This document shows, piece after piece, positions 50,498 to 61,267 of a DNA stretch of 64,000 nt. Every line of letters starts with the position of its first letter. The stretch's first letter is position 1. A program made the position numbers and the translations under genes. Source of the DNA: Pyricularia pennisetigena (Eukaryota; Ascomycota; Sordariomycetes; Magnaporthales; Pyriculariaceae); the NCBI RefSeq assembly GCF_004337985.1, contig NW_021940927.1, positions 192,266 to 256,265 of the forward strand, given 5' to 3'. A model generated the notes under the pieces. It made no database searches. It worked only from the letters and a program-made list of their open reading frames with translations, and had not been told where the DNA came from.

Positions 50498-53206
50498 TTA
50501 GCTAGCGGAAATGTTCTGATCGAGTATCGGTGCCATCCTTGGTCGTCCGCATTCCTGGGCATAGTCTCCTAGTACGTCCAGCCAAATGGATCCATGACCA
50601 ACAAATTGGTAATGTCGGCCATGCTCCAGAAAGAGTTTACCCGACTCTGTGGCGAGACTGTGTGCCTTGGTATCCCCCAGACGAAAATAAATCTCGCTCT
50701 GGGCGTACAAGACAACCATCCGCGCAGATTTATGATTACGTAACCACTGATCAGCGACGTTAGCTGCCTCTTCCCAGTAGGACAGTGCCGCAACCCACTC
50801 TGACCGCATCAAATTTATCATGCCAAGTCCTGAAAGTACAGCGAAAAGTGAGTGATTAGCTGACATGTTTGAACAGGGCAAGTCGCGAAAGCTCGAGAAA
50901 ATTGACTCTGCCGCCGAGAGAGAGCGAGAGTTGACCGTCATATTTTTATGTTTCTCCCACAATGCTTCCATGAGGTAAGCATTTGCAATTGCCAAGAGAT
51001 GTCGCTTCCCGCCGGAGGAGAACGGATTAAGTCGAAGAGACAAATATTCGGAAACCAGGAAGTTGGTGGCCTGGGAGACAAATCCTAGCTCGCACTGGAT
51101 TTCGCTCCAAGCTGAAGAGATCCTAAGACTGCTGGGATGAGCCTTGTTAAACAAACCAAAGAGACGTTCGCCAGCCTCTTTGAATTTACCCTCGTGGCGT
51201 AGGCTTGTCGCTAGAAGCAGCTCGGATTCGACAAATATGTATTTTTCCAACGTCGAGGTCCCTGTGAAAGAACGGAATCTAGAGAGGGCTTCTTCGACCG
51301 ACTGGTGTCCCTTGCAATTAAAAAGGCGTGCCCTGGCCTCTGACAGTAGGGCCTTGCCGAAAATGGCGTTCCCATACGCACACCGGATATCCAGGCTCTT
51401 GATACCAGCGTCCAGACCCACAGAAGAGTATTCCTTGTATGTCGACCTCGATAGAGAGACTTGCCGAAGACCTATTTCCACGGCAAGCTGGTTGTTCTCA
51501 AGAGAGGTTGCAACCTGAGATGCGATCCTCGTTAAAAAAATCTTCCATGCGGAATCGCGGAACAAGGACGCAGCCCGGCAAACTCGAACGAGACGTTCTG
51601 GGTGCTCGGTGGTGGTGCCTTCAAAAAAATAGCAGAGAACCCGGTTGAGGCAGGGTGTCATGGCGCGAACGATCTGGGTAAAGCTGGATATCACTAGTTA
51701 GTCAAGAAGTTGATTGAATGTGGTTGCTTCCATGGCGTCGACTTGCTTCCCCAGCTTACTTTATAGGCTCCATGTAATGATCTGTTGGGAACACACGAAG
51801 GACAGTGTCGATAGCTCGGCGTCTCCATTCGGCCTTGTTAGGTGTATGCGCTTCCACGGACTTAAAGACGATAGGGTTCACCAGATACATTGTCTGGCCT
51901 TCCACTGCTGATGAAACGCAGGTTTTCTGCTCTAGAAACTTCAGGTTCAACTTGACCTCTTGTGGTGTAGGTGTTTCCTCAACCAAAGATTCTAGTTCGC
52001 CGTTGCTGCCCCACTGCTTGCCAATCCCAGTGAAGAGGATTTCGGGAGCCCAGCCTCCAACGAAAACGAGCAACCGCAATATGTCTTGAAGTTCAGGTTG
52101 CAGACTTTCGAACTCTCGCAATTGCTCCTGATAAACATCCCAAACAGAGCCAATGTAGTGAAGTTTGGGAATATTGGCGTCGCTAGGATTGTGATTGGTG
52201 GGACTCGGTATGTCCTGCGCCCGGTATGGTGGAGCAGAAGACTGATACGGTGTATCATCATGGCAAAGCCTCGAGACATCGATCCGGTGATACGTTGATA
52301 CAGCCCGTGGCTCAAAGCATTTGGTCAATGTGAGCGCTAGCCCTGGCTGCGAGATTGGGGAAGCAAGTATTGCCTGCTGACCGATGGGAGGAATAGGGAT
52401 GGTTGATCGGGCTGCCAAAGGGTATGAGAATGTTGAAACGGGCTCAACTATTGCGGTGGGATGACCTATTGGGTAGTTCTTACCTAAAGAAGTCTCACAT
52501 GGTGAGAGACTGCCATCTGCCTCAGCTCTACCTGTCCCTGAATCGAAGCTTGTCTGTTTTCGTTTCAAAGAACGGGGGCCCGTCTCCGTGTCATCTGACT
52601 GCTTTTGCTTTAGTGTGCACTGATGAACTGTAGGGTGAACCTCATTTTCTGTGGTCGTGGATGCTAGTCCGGCTGCGTAAGGAGACGGATGCATGTGGCT
52701 ACCAAATTCTGGTATATGAATAAGTATCGCTTTGATTTTGTTTGATCTCTTTGATTCTTTTTTCAAAAAGAAAAATCAAAAAAGAGATAAAGAAGTGGGC
52801 AGAATGAGTACATACCGTGGTAAAAGGAGTGACTACAAAATGAACAGCCATCCAATTGTAGCCGTTTGTAGCAGGACCAAAAAAAATCAAATTTCAAATC
52901 CTCAGGTTTGCCTTGGATTACAGGTACTTCCGCACCAATTCTGTTGAGTATATGTGGCGGAATAGGACCTTTCGCAAATTCTTTCGCTTCTCTTTCGCCA
53001 CAAGACTGAGCTAGCCTTAGAAACTGCATGAAATGGAGATTTTTAAGGCTCTTCTCGCAGTATCTTAAATTCGCCCAAATATGGACATTGATGATGGCTT
53101 CGCGGTACTGTTTGCCGAGCTTCCTTATTGCCTTTGCTAACGCCACATTCCTAGCCGCGTCCTGCAACTGCACTTCCGACTCGTCCACAAGCTTGTCATG
53201 TTGCAT
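50498..53206 (-). CDS. Helical-repeat protein with STAND-like middle, 841 aa
   Basis: Exons 52816-53206, 51760-52708 and 50498-51683; donors GTATGT and GTAAGC, acceptors ATACCAG and ATATCCAG, all in frame. The first exon is charged and helical (SEVQLQDAARNVALAKAIRK). Exon 2 is Ser/Pro-rich and then has a winged-helix-like stretch (SVWDVYQEQLREFESLQPEL, ILRLLVFVGGWAPEILFTG, MYLVNPIVFKSVEAHTPN, WRRRAIDTVLRVFPTDHYME) of the kind that follows NB-ARC domains in fungal STAND proteins. Exon 3 is TPR-like (LRHEGKFKEAGERLFGLF, WVAALSYWEEAANVADQWL, SEIYFRLGDTKAHSLA). No NTPase P-loop is present. It may be a STAND-derived repeat protein; function unknown. The upstream part of exon 1 near the intron could contain a further intron. 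A minisatellite abuts its start. Confidence 0.65.
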
Positions 53207-53263
53207 ATTGTTATTGACCACAGGAAAGACCAAAAAAGATGATATCGCAGAGAGTGGAAAAAA

Positions 53264-53545
53264 GCTGCGTGGGGCTGCAGATATTTTCAAGAGGTGCGTA
53301 GGGCTGCAGATATTTTGAAAAGGAGCGTGGAGTTGCAGATATTTGGAAAAGGAGCGTGGGGCTGCAGATATTTTGAAAAGGAGCGTGGGGCTGCAGATAT
53401 TTTGAAAAGGAGCGTGGGGCTGCAGATATTTTGAAAAGGAGCGTGGGGCTGTAGATATTTGGAAAAGGAGCGTGGGGCTGCAGATATTTTGAAAAGGAGC
53501 GTGGGGCTGCAGATATTTTGAAAAGGTGCGTAGGGCTGTAGAGAT
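53264..53545. repeat. 29-bp minisatellite, about 9-10 units
   Basis: The unit reads GGGGCTGCAGATATTTTGAA plus AAGGAGCGT; successive CTGCAG sites are 29 bp apart (for example 53275 and 53304). Units differ by a few substitutions (TTTTG/TTTGG, GGGGC/GGAGT). Because 29 is not a multiple of three and the unit has no stop on the minus strand, all three minus frames stay open across it. It lies immediately upstream of the start of the 841-residue gene. Confidence 0.95.
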
Positions 53546-54289
53546 TTCTAGAGAGTGAAATCGCCACCCCTCTATTCCGCAATCATTACTGTTAAGTTAT
53601 CACCCCTGTGTTCCGGCCACCCCCGCATTCCGGGTGGGTGTACATTGGGGAACCTGCGAGAGGCTACGGTTAGTTGAATCCACCTTATCAACAAATTTGG
53701 CCCAACAGCAAGCAGATCACACGGTTACTAGCCAAGACTTGAAAGTTGGAAGCCCAAATATGGGGTGTTAGGTCGACAAATCTATCTTTGTGCGATATGT
53801 TAGTGAGTTAATCAACTACTGATTGAACCCAGTGCGTTGCCCCGGTTTGTACAATCATCCTACCCCACGCAACCAAAGTGATGTGATCACACCGGGTTTG
53901 ATAAACTGAGTTGCAGTTTCCGAGCTACTCGGATGTGGTATGCCTGGCAAGGCGGCATCTTTCCCACCATGCTACGATGCGTCGATATCCTTGGCACCCA
54001 TCCCACCATGGTCGCATTCCGCGACCCAAATAGTCAAGATCCAACCTTGGCTGCCGCCGTGCACCGGATTGATGTCCGCAGTGGCAGACTTCGTGTTTCT
54101 CTGAGTCTAAAACTTTCAAGCTGACATAGTAGAGGCTGGGGATCGCTGCCGGAACGCCATCTGCATCGCGTAGCTTTATTATCCGATCACGTCGTCTCGC
54201 GGAAGACGCTGACGAAGTCACCTCCAGCTCTGAGAGAATATAACTAATAATATGGTGCGTATAATATGCCGTAAGTAGGACTCCTTCAG
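53546..54289. other. Intergenic, no gene recognised
   Basis: No supported gene; the 168-codon minus-strand frame at 53925-54431 runs into the MITE and has no motif. Confidence 0.4.
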
Positions 54290-54522
54290 TAAGGCATTCC
54301 AAAACCCGTCGCGGGCGCCCACGGGGGCCCATGGGCCAAAAAATACCGTAACTCACGGGCCCCCGTCTTATTTGCACGTTGTGGGGCATGTATCTTAACA
54401 TTGACTTTAGCTCAATAAATACAAACTCCACAGTGAAAGAAACCGCGGGCTCGTGGGCTGTTGGCCCACGGGCTTTTCAAGTAAGGTTTCGGGCCCCCAT
54501 GGGCGGGTTTTGGAATGCCTTA
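54290..54522. mobile_element. TA-flanked MITE, 229 bp
   Basis: Perfect terminal inverted repeats, TAAGGCATTCCAAAACCCG at 54290-54308 and its complement at 54504-54522. With the flanking TA taken as target duplication the element is 54292-54520. The interior carries GGGCCC/CCATGGGC-rich arms that could fold into a hairpin, and no open frame. It fits a Tc1/mariner-type miniature inverted-repeat element. Confidence 0.85.
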
Positions 54523-54774
54523 GCTCCTTGCTAACAGTACTCTGCAGATGGGGCGCTCGTTGGTACAAGCATGCCATAGTATTGTATCATTCATCAAAAT
54601 CTCCTCATCTTTACTATCTTGTATCATTATGCCCTTGCTACACAAACCGTACAGATTGTGGACAAGCCTGGGTTCACATCTAGACCGAAAGGAACGGAAG
54701 AGGTAAGCTTCACTTTCTTGTGTCTTGCTCGCGCGAGGGCATCCATGGAACGGACCTTGGGTTTAGCTGCTCAT

Positions 54775-55780
54775 GGCAATGGGCTATAGAGTTAAGATTA
54801 GCTCAAATGACTCGCACATACTAGTGGTTGTTGCAAACGCAAAGGTCTACTAAAGCAAGCAGGCGTTAGTCAGGCAACTTACAGCAGATTTGATCGTTCT
54901 TGGTGTAGTATGGTATCTCTGGCCGACATCGAATGTGCGACTGAAGCTTGTTTCTATACCGGTCACACCACTCCGCAGCAATGGTCCTCCTATGACCGCA
55001 GCTGTAGTCCATCTATAGGGGGTAATTTTGGTCAGTTGTGGTTTCCCGGATGGAAACATTGCTTGGAGGCGAAGAAAGTAGATAAACGGGCGAAAATCCA
55101 TCCAACATACATATTGGTAGGTGCACATGATAGCCAAGATGTGCCGTCAAATGGAAAGGAAGAATTACAACCAAAAGGCATGCGATTCGGTCGCTTCAGG
55201 ACAAAGGTTGCCTCAAGATGACTAAGTTGAATAACGAAGAAACTCTCATAAGGGCGGCAGGTCGATAGATATGCGCTATACTGTACAGTAATATGTATCT
55301 TCAGCGACAAGATGCAGAATGGAAAGGGATGGTGTTTTCTGAGGCTGGTTTTCTTGGGATATATACCCACGTTGACCCAAATGAGCTCATAAGAGGGCAG
55401 GGAGAGTGTAATATAGAGTTGAAATATTTACTGGGACCCCTACAAACGATCGAACTGCATGCATTTGGAAAGGATGGTGGTTCTCCTTTCATAGCCTTGT
55501 TCCTAGCCTACAGTTGTTTGGAAAGCGCTAGTGTCTTCCGCCTTTAGTCTTCACCTCCAGCAGCGGTGCAAGCAGGGTTCGTAGATGAGGGCGTGCAAAA
55601 GTGGAGACGTAAGGGTGTAGTGGGTGGATATTTCATGTACCTGACAGTGGAGAAGCTAGAACAAGCCTAGATCTCGTCACTAGCCCTGGCTAAAAGGTTC
55701 AACAGCTGCGTATAGAACGGATCAATGTTGCCAATATTTGGCAGCTCCGATGAGCATACGATGCTGTGAATATATGCATT
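54775..55780 (-). repeat. Segmental duplication, locus II, distal part
   Basis: Matches 43520-44490. The minus strand has an exon-like segment (AAVIGGPLLRSGVTGIE, FSRTFDVGQRYHTTPRTIKS) ending at a GTAAGT donor, conserved at protein level in locus I, so a spliced gene may once have spanned it. Its family is not recognised. Confidence 0.65.
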
Positions 55781-56505
55781 GATTGTTGAGATTTTGTTCT
55801 GCCCATCAACGGCTGGCACTGGCCTGAGGCGCTCCCAATACATAGTAACTACTGGCCTACTGAGCTTCGATGTCTGGTCCCCGCAAACGCCTGCGAGTCG
55901 CAAAATTCGCGCATGTAGAAGCAAAGCAGATGAAAACACCGCCTTGCATCGACATCTCTTGTATGATGCGAGCGGACTTTTGGTAGGTCTGGCTCATTTT
56001 CTGAAAGTTGTCATCAGCAGAGCTTATCTGATGTGCTAGCCTGGCGAAGATCGCGATATCCACTCTTTTTGCACCCAAAGAATACCAAGCAAGGACAACC
56101 ACGAGACAAATGAACAATTTCCACAAAGTCACCGTCCGTTCAAGTCTTTGCAGGGATTCCGTATAGAGCCATCCGTCCTCCATGGCTTTGGGCGCCAAAC
56201 GCTCACTGTAGAAACATCAGTTAGCTTGAAGTTCAGATGCCGAAAAGCAGAATGCTTACACACTGTCGTCCCTTGAAGACTTGAGCCTTTGTGCATCTTC
56301 TGAGATTGGACCAAAAAGGCAAAACGTGCCCAATGCCAAAGCCCCGGTCAACACGATCGAGGAAAAGGCTGCTAGGTATAGCGGAAAGCCTGCTTGACTG
56401 AGGACCTTGACGAGGGTGATGAAGGTCGATTCAACTTTCAGCATGGTTTTTCCGATAGTAGCAAGTGAGTCGGATTTGCGGATCAGTCGTCTCACTGAGC
56501 GGTCG

Positions 56506-56517
56506 TTCGTTCTTCTC
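56506..56517 (+). repeat. Target-site duplication, left copy
   Basis: TTCGTTCTTCTC, identical to 58783-58794, directly precedes the 5'-truncated LINE. Confidence 0.9.
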
Positions 56518-56518
56518 T

Positions 56519-58501
56519 GGGTGCGGCACCCCGCAAGGGTCTCCCCTTTCCCCGATCCTATATATGCTGTATTTGGCGTACCTCGTTAAAAACGGTGCGG
56601 AGTGGCGATTGGCATACGCAGACGACGTGCTCACATGGAAATCGTCACGCTCGTTGGAGGAGAACGTACGTTGGCTGGAAAATAAACTCCGGGATATGCA
56701 CGAAATTGCGGCGGAAGAGAAGATCCATTTCGCAGCGGAAAAGACAGAGGTGATTCACATCACTAAGAAAAGACACGGTCGCAACCCGGAAATCCGGATT
56801 AATGGTAGAACGGTTACCCCGGTCCAACTGCCGGGCGGCCGACGCGGACAAAGCGCCTCCGGGGCCGAGCGGTACCCGGGCATGCGTTGGCTTGGTTTTT
56901 GGTTCAGCCGGCGGCTGGACGGGCGCCGCCACGTGGCCGAAAGGGCTGCCAAAGCAATGGCGGTCGCTGCCCACCTCAAAGGCTTTGGGGCAGTAAGATA
57001 CGGACCGCCTGCGGCTGCACTTCGCAAGGCAGCGGTGGCATGCGTGGGTTCCTCGGCCACCTACGCAGCCGAGGCATGGTACAACCCAGCGCACAAGCAA
57101 AGAGGACTCCTCAAAGCACTGAACAAACCGCTGGTCTTAGCGGCACGGGCAATCCTCCCGGCGTATAAAACCACCCCCTCGTCCACTGTCCTCAGGGACG
57201 CAGGACTACCCTCGGCCCGCGTCGCGCTGGCCCACACCCGCCTGAAATACGGCGCCCGACTGAGGCTCGCGGACAAGGGGCACCCCCTTGTCAGCCGCCT
57301 GCGTGAAACACCTCGTGCCCGCAACCCAGGCCAGCCGGCCACGACCCTGCAAACGGCTGCACAACTCCTCCCGCGGATCCGGAGATTAGAGTTGCGCGCA
57401 CCTCGCAATGCCCCGGATTCTCGCACTGACCCCACCGGAGGAGTCCCAAAAGAGGAAGCGGCGCGCCGCTTTATCGAATGGCTGGACATGGTATCACCTG
57501 ACGATATCGTGGTATATACGGATGGTTCGGAAAAACACGAAAATAACTGCGTCCAAATAGGGTACGGATGGGCCGTTTTTAGGGCGGGCCTGGAATTTGC
57601 TGCAGGCTCCGCATCTATTACGCCGGAAAGCCACGTTTTCGACGCCGAGGCGATTGGCGCCCTAAGAGGGCTACAGGCGGCAGCCAGGGCCCAGCCAGGC
57701 GCCCGGATCTGGATTTGTGTGGACAGCACCTCGGTTATTTGGGGTCTTAGAGGCGACGCGCCGCGTTCGTCCCAATGGGCCTTTTTGGAATTCCATAACC
57801 TTGTCGATTTACTTCGAAAACAAGGCACCGAGGTTCGGGTCCGCTGGTGCCCTGGGCACCAGGGAATCCCGGGAAACGACCGGGCTGACGAGCTGGCCAA
57901 GGCCGGCTCCGCCGGACCGCCGGACCCAGACCCGAGGGCTCAGCAAACCACGTATAGCGGTGCCGGCACGGTCCTCAGAGCCATTCTTTCGAATACAGAA
58001 AAGGACTGGTGGCGTAAAGAACTCTGTGAACGGTCCCCCGAATATAGGGAATGGAAACTCCAATACACACCGAGAAAGGAGCCCGAGGAACTGCGTTTGC
58101 CAAGACCCCTACTGGGCCATTATTTGGCCATGAGGACCGGCCACGGCGATTTCAAAGCCTACCATGACCGTTTCAACCACCAGGATGCAAAAACCTCGTG
58201 TGCCTGGTGCTGGAAGCGGACCTCCCCTGAACACCCGGTGCACTGCCGCTATTCGCGGGCGGTGTGGAGAAACTGGCCGTGGCCTGATGACGACCGGCCG
58301 GTCGGGCCGCCAAACCGCGCCCAACGCCGCAAATTCTTCCAGATAAGCTTCGGGCAACCGAAAAGCTTTGAGGCGTTTTCGATAGCCACCAACTACTTCA
58401 GCGCCCGCCCCAGAGCGGCCCGCCAGCGCCCCGCGCGTCACGAACGCACTTTACGCCTAGGGACACCGATCGTAAGCGACTCGAACTCAGACGAGGAATA
58501 G
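56519..58501 (+). pseudogene. LINE ORF2 fragment (RT end, RNase H, CCHC)
   Basis: Contains the YADD box, the whole RNase H domain and the C-terminal CCHC of ORF2, but lacks endonuclease and most RT fingers. The open frame is extended by chance into host sequence from 56465 (MSRICGSVV...), which creates a hybrid frame of 678 codons that should not be mistaken for a gene. Confidence 0.9.
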
Positions 58502-58753
58502 ACTTATTGCCTTTTCACCCATACTCCACGGCACAAGCCGTCAGACGAACCCTCCGTGCACCTTAGGCACGGGGTCGCGTCAGTGAACTATCCCCCTAAG
58601 CAGGACCGGGCCCGAACCCGGTCAGGCACGATCCGCCTCTGCCCTCCTTGTTTTCCCCCTGTGTAAATAAAGAAGATAGAACGCGCGCCGAGATACCCCT
58701 CGGGAGGTTGCTAACGGCCGGCTAACAAGCCGGGCCGAGCCCGGCGTTAAATA

Positions 58754-58782
58754 ATACTACTACTACTACTACTACTACTACT
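58754..58782 (+). repeat. (TAC)n 3' tail of the second LINE
   Basis: About nine TAC/ACT units, longer than in the full-length copy (35686-35705). Confidence 0.85.
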
Positions 58783-58794
58783 TTCGTTCTTCTC
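58783..58794 (+). repeat. Target-site duplication, right copy
   Basis: TTCGTTCTTCTC, identical to 56506-56517. Confidence 0.9.
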
Positions 58795-59689
58795 AGCGCT
58801 TCGTCTGTGACGGCATTCAGAATGGGCTTCATGAAGCTCCATAAACGTTCCTGAAGGAGGTCCAGGGGGAAGGAAATGGCAGCAAGTAAATTGTTCTCCA
58901 AGTGCAGGAGAAACAGGATGGGATTACAGCCAACGCACATCAACAATAAAAGTGCATAGGGAATCCATCGATAATTCCACCGGGCATCCTTAGCGCGATG
59001 ATTGCCGAGCAAGTGAGTTTTTTCAGTTGCGAACATTTTGCGGCAACATAAAACAAACCGTGTGTGGCGACTACGATAGGCAAGCTGTATCTCTGGCTCA
59101 ATAATACCCAGCCCATCAATTATATTCTCTCGGAACTGTGGGTGGCTTGGGCAGCGTCTTCCACTGGACGACGTGATAGGATAATGAAGCTGTGCGATGC
59201 AGATAGCAGATAGCCCCACCAGCAACCACCATAATGGCTTGAGAGTTCTAGATTTCGCAACACGAAGTCTGCCCCTCATGATAACAATGTCTGCATCCGG
59301 CCAGGGCGGCAGCCAAGGTCTGATCTTCCTTACCATTTGGGTTATGAAATACGGCCAGAGATATTCAGGCAGCACAGCATTTTTGGAAACTTGCCATGCA
59401 TATCACATCCGAGTAGCATGGACGTTGCAGCTCAATTCATCAAACCCGGTGTGGTCACATCCCTTTTGTTCGGCAGGATTGCACCCCTGTACTTGATAAG
59501 AAACCGCTATGCTTTCGTGGGGTAGTAACGTGGGTCGGGACTTTGTTGTTCTGACGTTTCGCGAGCTGCTTTTGGGTTGCCCCACCCCCACTCGCCAAAC
59601 CCAAGAGTTGGCCAGTATGGGTGCCCACTTTCCGTTACATATTCCCGTTCAGCAGAAACAGTCGTCGTAAAAGGACTGATCCTACACAA

Positions 59690-59930
59690 AAGAATCAGTT
59701 TCGGTCTTCCAGATTTTTAACAAAAGCCAAGCCAATGCAAGGAAATTAAAGTGGCGAAGAAGCGAGGATATGGCGGTCCTTTTGCTAAAAACGGATGTTT
59801 TCCTGATAGGCCTCTTGTTCTGTTGGATGTAACGAAAAGTACCACAGTCAAAGTTCAATAAGCTTCTTGGTGCTAAGTTTGTGACTGCTATACTTTTAAA
59901 GCAGATGGGACGTTCAAAGCTGCAAGCGAT
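59690..59930 (-). repeat. Three-copy dispersed repeat, copy 3
   Basis: Minus-strand copy of the family at 12575-12760 and 26215-26400 (AAGCTTCTTGGTGCTAAGTT block; TACTTTTAAAGCAGA block). Confidence 0.55.
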
Positions 59931-60235
59931 CAATTAACCAAAACATCCAGTGTATTCCGTTATATCTAGCATAATGATCGGAAATTTAGTTGCGTAATCC
60001 CTCAAAACTTTTACAATTCCCAGAGATGGTCTCTTTTCTGGCATCGGGACATTAGGCTGCGAATCTTGTCAGACCAATTGAACATAACGGGAATAGGACC
60101 TTCGTCCATCGGTTTGGATGCTATACCCAGAAAAACTAATATTCAAACCCTAACCGACTAAAAAACGAAGTGACGGAGCTCGTTTCCCCTTTCTACCATA
60201 TATATAACTGCCCATTCAATAGCTAAAGAAAACTT

Positions 60236-60958
60236 TCAGCCAAAATGTCGTTTGTCGTACTCGTCAAATAGCGCCTGGTACTTCTCCCGGGTGGCTTCAT
60301 CCCCTGTCCAGATGTCCACCGCCACAGCAGTATCGTTTTTGCCATAGCCGACGACAGGAACTACCTCGGCGACGTATACAGCCACCTGACCGCCATTGTG
60401 GGCTTTCTTGTCGATGAACTTGGCTTCGTCATTGGCAACCACCGCGGTGTAGTACGGGTGAGCGAGCATGTCCAAGAGGACCGAGGCATTTGGATATATG
60501 AACGAGGCAATGCCGTCGAAGGAGGTCAACTCATTTGAGGCCGGATCATCCTCGCCCGCGTTCTGTGGAAGGATCTGCCCGAATGCCTGGATCTGGGAGT
60601 AGCCAGTGATGCCAAATTTAAGAGCCAGAGGGGCGACTGTTGTTTGTGGGATTTTTTAGGTCCAATGAGTTAGACCAAACAACACGCAAAAGAATTTACA
60701 ATATCTGCAAGCTGTTAACAGCCGGATGGTTAACTGACCAATGGGCGCATGAACTTCAAACCAATGTCTTAAAAAGTCATCACGTCGCATACAGGGCTTC
60801 CTTTTGATGTAGCTTAGCATCTGCATGGAGTTGCTGGCCACAGATGGAGTGACATTAGGGACGACCATATGAGCCGCTAAAGCTGCGGGGATGAGTACAG
60901 CGGCGTATGCGGCCAACACCGTGACCTGGGTATGCATAACGGATGTGCCCGATGGCAA
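60236..60958 (-). CDS. EthD-domain protein with hydrophobic leader, 206 aa
   Basis: Exon 1 60739-60958 and exon 2 60236-60636; the intron (102 nt) has a GTCAGT donor, a CTAAC branch and an AACAACAG acceptor. An N-terminal hydrophobic stretch (VTVLAAYAAVLIPAALAAHM) looks like a signal peptide or anchor. The EthD core follows: MLSYIKRKPCMRRDDFLRHW, then FEVHAPIVAPLALKFGITGY after splicing, and FGQILPQ, ending with the dimeric barrel motif (LAHPYYTAVVANDEAKFID). EthD proteins form ferredoxin-like alpha+beta barrels; fungal members include dehydratases and decarboxylases of polyketide pathways, but no biosynthetic cluster is visible here. Start at 60958 or the Met at 60937. A TATA-like CATAAAAGG lies about 95 nt upstream. 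Confidence 0.82.
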
Positions 60959-61252
60959 TATAACTGATGAAAGTCGTGCAAGATGGAAAGGAGCGGGTTA
61001 AGCAGGTGGCGAATAAGGTTGTTGTTGGTTAATCAAAAACCGGGGAGCTCGCCTTTTATGGTTGCACACGACCCTTTGCGATCCACGTAAACAGGGGGTT
61101 TGGTTCGCTGTCAATCCATACAATGGCCGAGGTATCCCGATTACCCGAGATTGCTCGCTCAGCCTACGGGTCATTAGCTAGGATCTACTGTAGTTAACAG
61201 GGATTGATAGCCCGGCAAGAATTAAATTGAATCCGGTCGCATACGGTGGTCA
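60342..61252. repeat. 911-bp direct duplication, first copy
   Basis: Matches 61268-62178 without indels and with only a few substitutions (for example near 60511 and 60866). It ends exactly where a run of Ns begins. Confidence 0.9.
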
Positions 61253-61267
61253 NNNNNNNNNNNNNNN
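61253..61267. other. Assembly gap (15 N)
   Basis: Fifteen unknown bases separate the two 911-bp copies. Confidence 0.95.

Larger units (their letters stand above)
56518..58782 (+). mobile_element. 5'-truncated Tad1-like LINE copy
   Basis: The element begins inside the reverse transcriptase (at CGTPQGSPLSP) and continues to the 3' tail. It is flanked by a 12-bp direct repeat, the mark of target-primed insertion. 5' truncation is normal for LINE copies. The sequence follows the full-length copy closely, with about two dozen amino-acid differences over roughly 660 residues and no stops. Confidence 0.95.
55667..59375 (-). pseudogene. Membrane-protein gene split by a LINE
   Basis: The 5' part (59375-58795) encodes hydrophobic helices (PLWWLLVGLSAICIAQLHY, WIPYALLLLMCVGCNPILF, NLLAAISFPLDLL) and ends DEALRRT; the 3' part resumes at 56517 with NDRSVRRLIRKSDSLATIGK. 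Removing the LINE and one 12-bp target copy joins the two parts in frame. It continues with VKVLSQAGFPLYLAAFSSIV and LGTFCLFGPISED, a probable intron at about 56210-56260, then RTVTLWKLFICLVVVLAWYS and a coiled segment. Near 55930-55960 the frame shifts again before ARILRLAGVCGDQTSKLSRP and a stop at 55667. The protein family is not recognised; it had at least five membrane segments. A paralogue lacking the middle lies at 43520-44940. An upstream exon reading SIAVSYQVQGC (about 59400-59520) may belong to it. Confidence 0.7.

Noticed and set aside
53264..53545. CRISPR-like array
   Set aside because: Units are contiguous without spacers and the genome is fungal; this is a minisatellite.
53211..53582. 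123-codon repeat-protein frame across the minisatellite
   Set aside because: The 29-bp unit is open in all minus frames by its own composition; no evidence of translation.
53925..54431. 168-codon minus-strand frame
   Set aside because: It runs through half of the MITE and its GC-rich arm; no motif.
56465..58501. 678-codon apparent gene starting in host sequence
   Set aside because: It is an accidental in-frame junction of host DNA with the truncated LINE; the 12-bp target duplication marks the border.
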